Positions 42,692-51,686 of a stretch of 64,000 nucleotides of DNA are shown here, piece by piece. The stretch comes from Enterobacter asburiae. GTDB taxonomy: Bacteria; Pseudomonadota; Gammaproteobacteria; Enterobacterales; Enterobacteriaceae. Both the position numbers and the translations under genes were made by a program. The DNA is taken from NCBI RefSeq assembly GCF_008080435.1, contig NZ_VRKN01000009.1, positions 62,001 through 126,000 of the forward strand, written 5' to 3'. The number at the start of each line of letters is the position of its first letter. The stretch's first letter is position 1. The notes under the pieces are model-generated. The model saw only the letters and a list, made by a program, of their open reading frames with translations. It had not been told where the DNA came from and did no database searches.

Positions 42692-45346
42692 ATGAATGCC
42701 ACAATACAGCAGGACGTTGTGCGCCGGCTCGTTCAGGATTTTGAATTCAAGGAACGGGATAAATATTTGCAGCAGGGCGTATGCCCTAAATGCCGTAAAC
42801 GCGAATTATTCACCAGCATAGAAAAGCCCTGGATCCTGAAGTGTGGCCGCGAAAACAACTGCGGCCATCAGGTGGTTGTTAAAGAGCAGTATCCGGAAAT
42901 CTTTGAGGACTGGTCAAAGCGCTATCAGGCCACGCCTGAAACCCCACACGCTGCCGCAGAGGCGTATCTGCGAGAGGCGCGGGGGCTCGATACTGAGCCG
43001 CTCAAGGATTGCTTTACCCAGGGCGCGTTCGTCAGAGACAACATGGGTTCGGCAACAGTCAAATTTAAGCTGGCGTGTGGTGCGACGTGGGAGCGCATCA
43101 TAGACCAGCCGCAGCGCTTCGGTAAGCAGAAAGCGAACATCAGAGGCAGCTACGTTGGTCACTGGTGGGTTCCGCCGTCCGTGAACCTGCTGGAAGTGAA
43201 CGAAATCTGGATCACTGAGGGTATTTTCAACGCGCTGAGTCTGTGCCAGTCGGGTTTACCTGCTGTGGCCACGCTGAGCAGCAACAATTACCCACTGGCG
43301 GCGCTGGATACCCTGGCCAAAGAGCTGGGCGAGAAACCCCGCCCACGCCTGATATGGGCGTTTGATGGTGACAGAGCCGGCACTAAACACACTCTGGCCT
43401 TTGCTGCACGTAGCGAGGAAGCCGGCTGGAAGGTTCGCGCGGCGCAGCCGGTGAAGTCATCCTCCAATCTGGACTGGAATGACCTGTTGTTACGTGGCCG
43501 GTTCAGCAAATCGGACATCAAAAATTATCGCTACTATGGCGATATTCTGCTGGCGAAAAGCCCAACGGAGAAAGCGCTGCTCATGCATCAGCATAATGAG
43601 TGGCATTCGTTCTATTTTGAGCATAACTCCCGCATGTACTGGTTTGAGCTGGATCTGGATCGGTACATGCGAGCCTATGAGCGAATCACCAATACCGGTA
43701 CTGAAGTGGTGATGGAGTGGGAAGCCAAAGAACGGGCGGTTAAAGAGTCAGGGGGCGTGACCGAAATAGCCAACTGCTGGCTGACGCCGCTTTACTTTCA
43801 GCGATCTGAACCTACGGACGAGTCCTGGTATTACGTGAAGGTCAATATGCCTAACCGGCCAGCCGTGAAAGACACCTTCACGGCCAATCAGCTCACCAGC
43901 TCCGCCGAGTTCAAAAAGCGATTGCTGCACATCGCCAAAGGGGCGGTATACACCGGCAGTACCAAACAGCTGGATAAGTTCATCCAGATGCGTCTCCCGG
44001 AAATCAAAGAAGTTAAGACGCAGAATTTCATCGGCTACAACAAAGATTATGCTGCCTGGTTGTTTAACCGTGTGGCCGTGTGTGAAGGCCGGCTGTATGA
44101 GATGAATGACGAGGATTATTTCGAAATCAACAGCGCCAGCGTCAAGAGCCTGAGCCTCACACCGTCGCTGGATCTGAATCCGAAGCTGAACGAATTTACC
44201 ACGGGTTGGGTTGACGATATCTGGACGGCATTTGGTGAAAAAGGGTATGTGGCGCTGGCGTTCTGGCTGGGGTCGCTGTTTGCTGAGCAAATCCGCGAGC
44301 GTGACAAGTCTTTCCCGTTCCTTGAAATTGTGGGCGAACCCGGCACAGGTAAATCCACGCTGATTGAATTTCTCTGGAAGCTCGCCGGCCGTGAAGAATA
44401 TGAAGGGTTTGACCCGTCAAAATCGACCGCTGCCGCGCGCGGCCGTAACTTTGCACAGGTCGGAAATCTGCCGGTTGTATTGATTGAAGGGGACCGCACC
44501 ACAGATAACGCCAAACAACGCGCTTTCGACTGGGACGAGCTGAAATCACTGTATAACGGCCGCGCCTCCCGTGCCGTGGGTATCAAATCGAACAATAACG
44601 AGACCTACGAGCCGCCTTTCAGGGGCAGCATAGTGATAGCACAGAATGCCGACACGGACGGCAGCAAGGCGTTTCTGGAGCGTATTATCCATATCTATAC
44701 CGACAAACGTGGCCAGTCCATCCAGACCCGCTATGCCGCCGAACGCCTTGAGCAGATACCTGTCAGCCAGGTATCCGGTTTTACGCTGCTGGCCACCATG
44801 CGCGAAAAAGAAATCATGGAAGCGTTTGGCCGGGGCTACGAACGCGCCCGTGGTGAACTGGAGACTAATACCAATATTCGCCATATTCGTGTCGCCAAAA
44901 ACCACGCGCAGCTGGTCGGTTTACTGGAAGCGCTGGCGCTGGTTGTGCCGGTACCGGTGGAACGTATTGAGAAGACCCGCGAGGCCATTACCGCGCTGGC
45001 CGTGGAACGTTGCCAGGCACTTAAAAAGGATCACCCACTGGTGCAGGAGTTCTGGGAGCTGTTTGACTACCTCGACGAACTGGCACCGCACGGCATTAAC
45101 CATTCCTCTGATGAAGGGGAAATTGCGGTGAACTTTAACCATCTGGAAGAGGTTGCCGCTGCACACCGGCAGCGTATTCCGTTTACGTTAACCGAGATTA
45201 AAAAGCTGCTTAAAAACGGCAATGAGCGCCGTTTTATCGACACCAAAACTACGCGCAGCATGGTGAGTGAGCGTCACAACCGCGGCAAAGGTGAAATGCA
45301 ACGAATGCCGGAAACCTTCCGGTGCTGGATTTTTAAACGAAACTAA
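42692..45346 (+). CDS. Replication protein: zinc ribbon, TOPRIM and helicase (DUF927-type)
   Basis: 884 residues. Zinc-binding Cys at 31, 34, 51 and 57 (CPKC ... CGRENNC). TOPRIM domain with ITEGIFNAL (E176) and FDGDRAG (D225, D227). Then a DUF927-like helicase with Walker A GEPGTGKST at 548-556 and a Walker-B-like VVLIEGD near 595. It should prime and unwind phage DNA. P2 and HP1 use an HUH-type A/Rep nicking protein instead, so replication here may start without a nick. Last gene of the early operon. Confidence 0.88.
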   Translation: MNATIQQDVVRRLVQDFEFKERDKYLQQGVCPKCRKRELFTSIEKPWILKCGRENNCGHQVVVKEQYPEIFEDWSKRYQATPETPHAAAEAYLREARGLDTEPLKDCFTQGAFVRDNMGSATVKFKLACGATWERIIDQPQRFGKQKANIRGSYVGHWWVPPSVNLLEVNEIWITEGIFNALSLCQSGLPAVATLSSNNYPLAALDTLAKELGEKPRPRLIWAFDGDRAGTKHTLAFAARSEEAGWKVRAAQPVKSSSNLDWNDLLLRGRFSKSDIKNYRYYGDILLAKSPTEKALLMHQHNEWHSFYFEHNSRMYWFELDLDRYMRAYERITNTGTEVVMEWEAKERAVKESGGVTEIANCWLTPLYFQRSEPTDESWYYVKVNMPNRPAVKDTFTANQLTSSAEFKKRLLHIAKGAVYTGSTKQLDKFIQMRLPEIKEVKTQNFIGYNKDYAAWLFNRVAVCEGRLYEMNDEDYFEINSASVKSLSLTPSLDLNPKLNEFTTGWVDDIWTAFGEKGYVALAFWLGSLFAEQIRERDKSFPFLEIVGEPGTGKSTLIEFLWKLAGREEYEGFDPSKSTAAARGRNFAQVGNLPVVLIEGDRTTDNAKQRAFDWDELKSLYNGRASRAVGIKSNNNETYEPPFRGSIVIAQNADTDGSKAFLERIIHIYTDKRGQSIQTRYAAERLEQIPVSQVSGFTLLATMREKEIMEAFGRGYERARGELETNTNIRHIRVAKNHAQLVGLLEALALVVPVPVERIEKTREAITALAVERCQALKKDHPLVQEFWELFDYLDELAPHGINHSSDEGEIAVNFNHLEEVAAAHRQRIPFTLTEIKKLLKNGNERRFIDTKTTRSMVSERHNRGKGEMQRMPETFRCWIFKRN

Positions 45347-45379
45347 ATGCGTTGTGTTTATCTCTTGCATTTGAAAAAC

Positions 45380-45411
45380 TGTGACATAATGATGAAAGAT
45401 GTTATGTCGCA
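45380..45411. promoter_or_regulatory. Inverted repeat TGTGACATAA-N12-TTATGTCGCA
   Basis: Arms of ten bases match at nine, around a 12-base centre, 73 bases before the moron gene. The spacing equals the N12 of the P2 Ogr site (TGTTGT-N12-ACAACA), though the arms differ. It may be an activator site for a late-type promoter of the following gene. Confidence 0.45.
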
Positions 45412-45483
45412 GCTTTCGAACTGTATGTTATTATCCGCTTATCAATAACTCTGCTTATATAAACAATGGTTGGTATACATAAA

Positions 45484-46473
45484 ATGAGTGAAACTTTAAA
45501 TAAAGTTTTGGATGCGGCCAAAGCAGTCACAACAGAGCCAGTAATGAATGTCGTTAATCAGAGGTTGTCCAATCCTTTTTTTCTATGTTTTATATCCTCA
45601 TGGATAATCTGTAACTGGGATCGCGTTTTATTAATATGCTTCTCGCTCAGTCTGAGCATGGAGCAACGTATTGAAACAGTAAAAGCATTACCATCAAATA
45701 CTGTTTTTTGGGGGGTTAGTATCCCTCATGCACATACATTTTGGTATCCATTTATTATTTCTATTATATTTGTTGTTGGTACTCCATTTCTCACATATGT
45801 TGTCGATATAATACAAAATGAAGTTCTTACGAAAAAAAACACTAATGATAGTAAAAGAAAACAAGACGTTTTGGATTTGAAAATCAGTGAGATCAGCAAA
45901 AATGTTGAGTATGAATATGCTGATGCAAAAGCACGACTGAAGGCTGAGAACGCAAATAAGGCGATCGAATACAGTACAAATGCTATCGAAGATAAATTTA
46001 ATGATATGCAGGTAAAAGTAAGGGATTTGAGTTTTTCAATAAAAGAAAAAGAAAAAGAAATTGAGGCTCAAAATGTTTCTTATGTCCAAGCATCCTCTTC
46101 ATTGTTAAAGATAAGAGAGGAGTTGGAGTTAAAGGGCAAAGAGTTGGTGGAGCTAAATTCTAAAATCATATCTAATCAAAAGAGATTGGATGGTATAAAT
46201 CAAAAGATATCTAGTTTTACACTTCCTTTTACAAACCCCAGTTTGGGTTCGTTAGGTTCTCTAGACCCGTTAAATGTCTTGAATGTTGAAAATATACAGA
46301 AATTTGGTAAGGAAATACAAGATCTCCAGTTATCTAGTCAAATGCAGGATGACCGTGTTTCTAAGTCAGTCGATTCTAAGCTAGTTCAAAAAGCAGAATC
46401 CAAAATTTCTGATTTAACATCTAATAGGGAGGATAAAAAGGAGATAATTATAAAGAAACCAAAAGGCACCTAA
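45484..46473 (+). CDS. Membrane-anchored coiled-coil protein, moron candidate
   Basis: 329 residues from the ATG at 45484. Two hydrophobic helices at about 25-55 (NPFFLCFISSWIICNW, VLLICFSLSL) and 85-115 (FWYPFIISIIFVVGTPFLTY) are followed by a long Lys/Glu-rich coiled coil (about 120-245) and a low-complexity end. Base composition is far richer in A and T than both neighbours. P2-like phages carry exclusion genes such as tin, old and fun as morons. No family recognised. It has its own upstream repeat and terminator, as an independent unit would. Confidence 0.8.
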   Translation: MSETLNKVLDAAKAVTTEPVMNVVNQRLSNPFFLCFISSWIICNWDRVLLICFSLSLSMEQRIETVKALPSNTVFWGVSIPHAHTFWYPFIISIIFVVGTPFLTYVVDIIQNEVLTKKNTNDSKRKQDVLDLKISEISKNVEYEYADAKARLKAENANKAIEYSTNAIEDKFNDMQVKVRDLSFSIKEKEKEIEAQNVSYVQASSSLLKIREELELKGKELVELNSKIISNQKRLDGINQKISSFTLPFTNPSLGSLGSLDPLNVLNVENIQKFGKEIQDLQLSSQMQDDRVSKSVDSKLVQKAESKISDLTSNREDKKEIIIKKPKGT

Positions 46474-46487
46474 ACGGTGCCTTTTTT
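46461..46487. terminator. Terminator after the moron gene
   Basis: AAAAGGCACC - TAAAC - GGTGCCTTTTTT, a perfect stem with T-run; the A-run on the other side makes it usable for the convergent ogr gene as well. It overlaps the stop codon of both genes' ends closely. Confidence 0.88.
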
Positions 46488-46755
46488 ATGCAACTAGTCC
46501 GGCCTTTAATAAATCCAGAGTCATTTGCTTCTGTTCAGGTGAGAACGAATTGAGGATCGTCTGCACCATCAAGTCCCCGGTTTTGGCACTGGGACTTAAC
46601 GTGTGCGAGAACGTCAGATTAAGTACGAAGGTATGACCACATTCCACGTCAGAACAGGCGCAGTAAATATCTGAAATATGAGGGTGCTTGGGATTCGTCT
46701 TTTTGATAATCGCCTTTGCCCCGCACTCCGGACATTTTACTTTTAGTACCCGCAT
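46486..46755 (-). CDS. ogr: Ogr/Delta-like zinc-finger late activator
   Basis: 89 residues from the ATG at 46755, behind GGAG; an ATG at 46809 overlaps the portal stop as TAATG with GGAAGG upstream and would add 18 residues. The zinc finger CPEC ... CACSDVEC is that of Ogr/Delta, followed by TFVLNLTFSHTLSPSA. It activates P2-family late promoters by contacting RNA polymerase alpha. Located after the portal gene, leftward. Confidence 0.87.
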   Translation of the reverse strand: MRVLKVKCPECGAKAIIKKTNPKHPHISDIYCACSDVECGHTFVLNLTFSHTLSPSAKTGDLMVQTILNSFSPEQKQMTLDLLKAGLVA

Positions 46756-46808
46756 ATTCCGCGCTCCATCAACCTGAAAACGCCTATATTTTAGCCTTTT
46801 TGGGGGCA

Positions 46809-47828
46809 TTAATCACCTTCCAGCTCGCTGTCTTTCAGGAAATTCAGGTACAAATGCTGCGGAATATCGCTCTGGCCAGCAATCGCCGCCGCAAACATGC
46901 GCTGAATAGGTAAAATTTCAGCCTTACGGTAGGTTTTAGCCGCTTTCTCAATATCTCCCATCACTGCGCCGTTCGTCGGGATAATTCCCGCCAGTCCGGC
47001 CGGGAAGCGATGCGCGGTCAGCACGTCCTGGGCGCTGATGCTCTTGATGTTCTGGAACTCATCTTTGGCGCTGATATCGCCAATCGGGATAAATTTGATG
47101 CCATCCGGATCGCCTTTGGGGATGTTCACGAACATAGTGCTGAAGTTCCCGATCCCCTTCGACTGTTCCAGCTTGCTGATAATCTCTTCTTCCACTTCGT
47201 CGGTCATGTTCGGGTCATTGGAATAGATGATTCCCCCGGTGTGAGCGCCGTTGTGGTAGTAGCGACGGCGGAAGATTGTCGCCTCACCGTTCAGCAGTGC
47301 GGAGTGAATGCCGCTGATGTAGTCAGGCAGGCCATAGACCGCCTGCTGCGGATCGTACTGTTTCAGGAAAATGATATCTTCCGCCGGATAGATCATCGGT
47401 TCAGCCTGTTGCAGTACGACGAATTCGCCTGTTTTACGCTGGCGGGTGTAGAGCGCCGGCAGCGGATACAGCGCCACCACATCCCCCCATCCGTTACGCA
47501 CTTTCAGAATGGCCACATCACCGAACGTCAGCCAGTCGAATACGGCAGCGCCGAGCTGCTCATGCGTCAGCCCGCCATTCTCATAGTTAGCCGTCACCAT
47601 GTTACGGCGGGCATACAATACACCGCCGTGCTGTGCATTCAGATTAACCAGCTGCGCCAGTGCCAGCCGGTCAATCGGCAGCGTCCAGTGCTCTGCCTCG
47701 TTGTCGTACCAGACATCGGTATAGTTTGTGCCGGTGGTCAGGATGGGTTCAGGTTTACCCAGGCTGATAAGGCTCATATGACGCGGTTTAGGGGCGCTGT
47801 GGCGCTCCCGGAATTTGCGTTTCTTCAT
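46809..47828 (-). CDS. Portal protein (P2 gpQ family)
   Basis: 339 residues, the P2 gpQ length. VWYDNEAEHWTLPIDRLALA, GDVAILKVRNGWGDVVALYP, YGLPDYISGIHSALLNGEAT and AHRFPAGLAGIIPTNGAVMG are hallmark segments. It forms the dodecameric ring at one head vertex through which DNA passes. Overlaps the terminase stop by four bases. Confidence 0.95.
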   Translation of the reverse strand: MKKRKFRERHSAPKPRHMSLISLGKPEPILTTGTNYTDVWYDNEAEHWTLPIDRLALAQLVNLNAQHGGVLYARRNMVTANYENGGLTHEQLGAAVFDWLTFGDVAILKVRNGWGDVVALYPLPALYTRQRKTGEFVVLQQAEPMIYPAEDIIFLKQYDPQQAVYGLPDYISGIHSALLNGEATIFRRRYYHNGAHTGGIIYSNDPNMTDEVEEEIISKLEQSKGIGNFSTMFVNIPKGDPDGIKFIPIGDISAKDEFQNIKSISAQDVLTAHRFPAGLAGIIPTNGAVMGDIEKAAKTYRKAEILPIQRMFAAAIAGQSDIPQHLYLNFLKDSELEGD

Positions 47829-49609
47829 GCTGCTTTCCCTAAGTTTCCCCAGCGGGATTTACGCTGGTTTCCGTAATTAAGTGGTTCATTGTCGATAGCG
47901 TGGGCGATAGCCCAGAAACTGTCTGCGTGGCCTGTCTCTGCTGTGCGGTCAGCGACGAACGTCATGGCGTTGCCGCTGGCCGTGGACGTGCGGCGGATGG
48001 TCATAAAGCTGGCGGCGATTTCCGTCTGCTCCTTATCCCATTCCACGCGGCCGTCTTCGATAACGTCGATCATCTTCATCACCAGGCGGTTTTTGGTCTC
48101 GACGCCGTAGCGGATAGCGACAGTCTGGCGCATGGCAAAGTGCTGAACGTCTTCATAGACACCGCTTCCCAGCCCGGTGATATCAATGCCGATATAGGTC
48201 ATGTTGTACTGGCCAAACAGCTTTTTAATCTGTGCCGCCTGCCACTTCCAGTTCATCCCCTGCCAGTGAAAGACCCGGAGTACGCGGAAGTTTTCAACGG
48301 CCAGTACGGGAGGCGCGACAATCACAAAGGTGGACGTGTCGCCGCTACGTGCCGGGTCATAGCCCGCCCACACCTCGCGGTTGCCGAACGGCCGGGGCAG
48401 GTTTTCGTCATGGTCTTCCCAGGTGGCAGGATCCACACAGCAGCGCTCAACATGGGAAAACGAAAATACGCTGTCCTTACTGTCCACAAACACGCACATG
48501 TAAAGCATGTTGAACGTATCGCGGTTGTAGCGGTTGCGTAGCTTCTCGATGCTGGCCAGATTAAAACCGCCTGCGATCGCGTCTTCCATCGTGATGATGT
48601 AGCGCCACTGACCGTCTGGGCAGAGGCGTCCGCCGTCACGCAGCTGCTTCTCTGTCGGAAATTCGACCCGGGCGCGTTTTTTGTCGCCGCGCTTCCATTC
48701 TTCCCCCGTCCAGAACGGGTACGCCTGGTGGGTTTTGCTGCTGGGCGTGGAAAAGTAGGTGGTGCGCCATTTGTCGTGCGTGGCCATCGCACTGGCCACT
48801 TCGTTAAGTTTGGCGAAGTTCGGCACCCAGAAATATTCATCACAGTACAGGTGGCCGCTGTAGGACTGGGCGGTATTCTTGTTGGTGGAAAGAAAGCGCA
48901 GCTCCGCGCCGTTGGACAGTCGGATGGGGTTGCCGCTTAGTTCCACCCCAAAATATCTCTCCGCGATGTTCACGATGTAGCTGCGGAATACTTCCGCCTG
49001 GGCTTTGGATGCCGAGAGGAAGATTTGCGGATCGCCCGTCATCACCGCATTTTCAAACGCTTCTATTGCAAAATACCAGGTCGCACCAATCTGGCGGCTT
49101 TTCAGGATATTCCTGATTTGCTGGTGAAGATTGGCACGCAGGTGCTTCTGATACCCAAAGAGGGTCTCCTGCGCGAATCGGTCAAAGTCCTCCTGGGTGA
49201 GCTTACTGATATCGTTCTTTTTGTATTTTCCGCGTTTACGCGATTTTTCGCCGTCGCCGGACTGGCGCGGCGCGGCTGCATCACCTTCACTGTGTTTAAT
49301 TTCAGCCAGCTTTTCCTGATGCTTATTATGCTGCGCACGCAGTTTCACCAGATGCGCCACAAGACTGTCCAGCTCGCGCAGTTCCAGCTCCGATTTACCC
49401 TCACGCAGCGTCAGCGACTGCACGCGGCGATTGAGCGCGTCTTCCGTAGATTCATGGCTGAGCAGCTCCGCCCAGGCATATTTCTCCGCCCAGTAATAAA
49501 CGATACGTCGATTGGGTAGATTAAGTTCGCTGGCTATTTCCTGTGGGGTAAAACGTTTCAGATATAGCGCCCTTGCCACCCCTTTTAGTTCTTCACTGTA
49601 TTTCGCCAT
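47825..49609 (-). CDS. Large terminase subunit (P2 gpP family)
   Basis: 594 residues from the ATG at 49609 behind AGGAAG; the frame extends 17 codons up. N-terminal HTH (FTPQEIASELNLPNRRIVYY), ATPase with SRQIGATWYF and LYCDEYFW, and nuclease WAGYDPARSGDTSTFVIVAP. It cuts and packages concatemeric or circular DNA with gpM. First gene of the leftward P-Q-ogr unit. Confidence 0.95.
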   Translation of the reverse strand: MAKYSEELKGVARALYLKRFTPQEIASELNLPNRRIVYYWAEKYAWAELLSHESTEDALNRRVQSLTLREGKSELELRELDSLVAHLVKLRAQHNKHQEKLAEIKHSEGDAAAPRQSGDGEKSRKRGKYKKNDISKLTQEDFDRFAQETLFGYQKHLRANLHQQIRNILKSRQIGATWYFAIEAFENAVMTGDPQIFLSASKAQAEVFRSYIVNIAERYFGVELSGNPIRLSNGAELRFLSTNKNTAQSYSGHLYCDEYFWVPNFAKLNEVASAMATHDKWRTTYFSTPSSKTHQAYPFWTGEEWKRGDKKRARVEFPTEKQLRDGGRLCPDGQWRYIITMEDAIAGGFNLASIEKLRNRYNRDTFNMLYMCVFVDSKDSVFSFSHVERCCVDPATWEDHDENLPRPFGNREVWAGYDPARSGDTSTFVIVAPPVLAVENFRVLRVFHWQGMNWKWQAAQIKKLFGQYNMTYIGIDITGLGSGVYEDVQHFAMRQTVAIRYGVETKNRLVMKMIDVIEDGRVEWDKEQTEIAASFMTIRRTSTASGNAMTFVADRTAETGHADSFWAIAHAIDNEPLNYGNQRKSRWGNLGKAA

Positions 49610-49794
49610 TGGCTTCCTTGCCTTTTGCCTGTTTTGTTTAATAAGCCAATTATTCAGCAATCTGGACGTAATTTTTGAAAATTTAATCTTATTGATGCGG
49701 TAAAGAATCGATAACCGAATTTTTTCAAAATAATTGAAATGCGGAGATGCATTTTATTGGTGATACTGAAACTCGCAGAATGAACGGAGGCAAT
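49610..49794. promoter_or_regulatory. Divergent late intergenic region between terminase and scaffold
   Basis: 185 AT-rich bases between the leftward terminase and rightward scaffold genes. In P2 this region carries two Ogr-dependent late promoters. I find no exact TGTTGT-N12-ACAACA here; the Ogr of this phage may read another sequence. Confidence 0.5.
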
Positions 49795-50613
49795 ATGTCA
49801 GGTTCACAACTGGCAACAAACTGGATTTGTATCGCCACTGCGGGTGAAACGGTGGACAAACGTACCATTGAAGAACAATGGTTGCTTGATGCCGCTGAAT
49901 TATATGATCCCTCTTTGTATACCGCGCTGTTATGGCCGGAACACTCCCGTAATTTCGGGAATATGGGGGAGGTGCTGGAAGTAAAAGCCGAGCGGGATGA
50001 TGAAGATATTCTTCGTTTATATGCCCGTCTCTGTCCGGCAATTTCATTGCTACAGGCAAATGCAGAAGGACAGCTTTTATTTTTGTCACCGGAGTTTACA
50101 CCGGATGGCAATTTCAGAAATACCGGAAAAACCTATCTTGAGGGGCTGGCTATTACTGACAGTCCTGCCGGAGTAAGCACCACACGGCTACGTTTCAGCC
50201 GCACAAAAGGTAAACGCGTCGGGCCATATAAGCCGCTGGCGTTTGATGAAGTCAGGGAATTTAAAAAGGAAAAGGGAATGTCTAAAACAGCAAAAAAAGG
50301 CTGGCGTCATTTTTTCAGTATCGAAGAACCGGAGCAGACTCCTGACCCGGATCCGGCACCGTCTGATGCCTTGCAGGCGCTGGCGGATGCGCTGGCCGCG
50401 CTGGAAGATCGCGTTAGCGCCATTGAGTCCGCTATGTCCGATGTACAGGACGATGTTGATACCGTGAAAGACGTGGTGGATACCGAAGATTTCGCGCGTC
50501 TGGTGGGCAACCTGCCGGAGCTGGTTAAGGGCTTCAGCAAGCTGAATGAAAAAGTCACCCGACTGCCGGCTAAGCAGTTCAGTAAGGGCAAAAAAGGCTT
50601 CAACTTCCTGTAA
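49795..50613 (+). CDS. Capsid scaffolding protease (P2 gpO family)
   Basis: 272 residues from the ATG at 49795 behind ACGGAGG. Serine-protease domain first (NWICIATAGETVDKRTIEEQ, SPEFTPDGNFRNTGKTYLEG, ITDSPAGVSTTRLRFS), then an acidic coiled coil (ALAALEDRVSAIESAMSDVQ, DDVDTVKDVVD), then a basic end that binds capsid protein. It shapes the procapsid and cleaves the capsid protein, then itself. Confidence 0.93.
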   Translation: MSGSQLATNWICIATAGETVDKRTIEEQWLLDAAELYDPSLYTALLWPEHSRNFGNMGEVLEVKAERDDEDILRLYARLCPAISLLQANAEGQLLFLSPEFTPDGNFRNTGKTYLEGLAITDSPAGVSTTRLRFSRTKGKRVGPYKPLAFDEVREFKKEKGMSKTAKKGWRHFFSIEEPEQTPDPDPAPSDALQALADALAALEDRVSAIESAMSDVQDDVDTVKDVVDTEDFARLVGNLPELVKGFSKLNEKVTRLPAKQFSKGKKGFNFL

Positions 50614-50641
50614 GGGATGATGCTGATTTTCTTTAAGGAAA

Positions 50642-51676
50642 ATGAATATGCAATTGAATGCAAAAGCCCGTCAGTTTCTGCGTCAGTACCACAGCGGACT
50701 GCGTGAATCCTACGGTGCTAATGAGGATGACCGCTGGTTTGCACTGACCGACCCGAAAGAGACCCAGCTGCGCAATGCGCTGCTGGAACAGTCTGACTTT
50801 CTGAATTTCCTGACGGTCGCTGATGTTGACCAGTTACAGGGGCAGGTGGTGCCGGTTGGCAGTTCTGGCCTGTATACCGGTCGTGTGCTGGATGGCCGCT
50901 TCCGTAAGAAAGTGGGCGTGAGCGGTAATGACTACAAGCTGGTTGAAACTGATTCTTGTGCAGCGCTGACCTGGCAACTGCTTTCTGTCTGGGCGAATGC
51001 CGGCGATGAAGGTGAGTTCTTCCAGCGCGTGCAGGAATTTACCAACCAGTCCTTTGCGCTGGATATGCTGCGTATCGGCTTTAACGGTAAGTCCATTGCG
51101 GAAACCACGGATGCCGAGAAGAACCCGAACGGCGAAGATGTGAACAAGGGCTGGCACCAGATCGTTAAAGAGTGGAAGGATGGTCAGCAGATTATCACCG
51201 ATTCGGTTGTGCTCGATGGTGACGGTAAAGGCGATTATGTGTCGCTCGATGCGATGGCATCCGACCTTATCAACGCCAAAATCCCGGCACAGTACCGTAA
51301 TGACCCGCGTCTTGTGGTGCTGGTTGGTGCTGACCTTGTGGCGGCAGAATCTTTCCGTTTGTACCAGAAAGCGGATAAGCCGACCGAGAAGATCGCCGCG
51401 CAGCTGCTGTCTGACAGTATCGCCGGCCGCACTGCTTACGTCCCGCCGTTTATGCCGGGTAAACGTATGATTGTCACCACGCTGCCGAACCTGCACATCT
51501 ACACCCAGCGCGGCACCCGCAAGCGTAAGGCTGAGTTCGTGGAAGACCGTAAACAGTACGAAAACAAATACCTGCGTAACGAAGGTTATGCGGTTGAGTA
51601 TCCGGAACTGTACGCCGCGTTTGATGAAAGTGCGGTAACTATCGGGGCACCAGTAGTGCCACCGGCTGGAGAGTAA
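50642..51676 (+). CDS. Major capsid protein precursor (P2 gpN family)
   Basis: 344 residues. MQLNAKARQFLRQYHSGLRE is the removable N-terminus, followed by the HK97-fold body with GFNGKSIAETTDAEKNPNGE, KIPAQYRNDPRLVVLVGADL and IYTQRGTRKRKAEFVEDRKQ. It forms the head shell after trimming by the scaffold protease. Confidence 0.95.
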   Translation: MNMQLNAKARQFLRQYHSGLRESYGANEDDRWFALTDPKETQLRNALLEQSDFLNFLTVADVDQLQGQVVPVGSSGLYTGRVLDGRFRKKVGVSGNDYKLVETDSCAALTWQLLSVWANAGDEGEFFQRVQEFTNQSFALDMLRIGFNGKSIAETTDAEKNPNGEDVNKGWHQIVKEWKDGQQIITDSVVLDGDGKGDYVSLDAMASDLINAKIPAQYRNDPRLVVLVGADLVAAESFRLYQKADKPTEKIAAQLLSDSIAGRTAYVPPFMPGKRMIVTTLPNLHIYTQRGTRKRKAEFVEDRKQYENKYLRNEGYAVEYPELYAAFDESAVTIGAPVVPPAGE

Positions 51677-51686
51677 GGGGAACTGA

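Noticed and set aside
47010..47876. 288-residue plus-strand frame opposite the portal gene
   Set aside because: The portal protein on the other strand is unmistakable; the plus frame has no domain and no start context.
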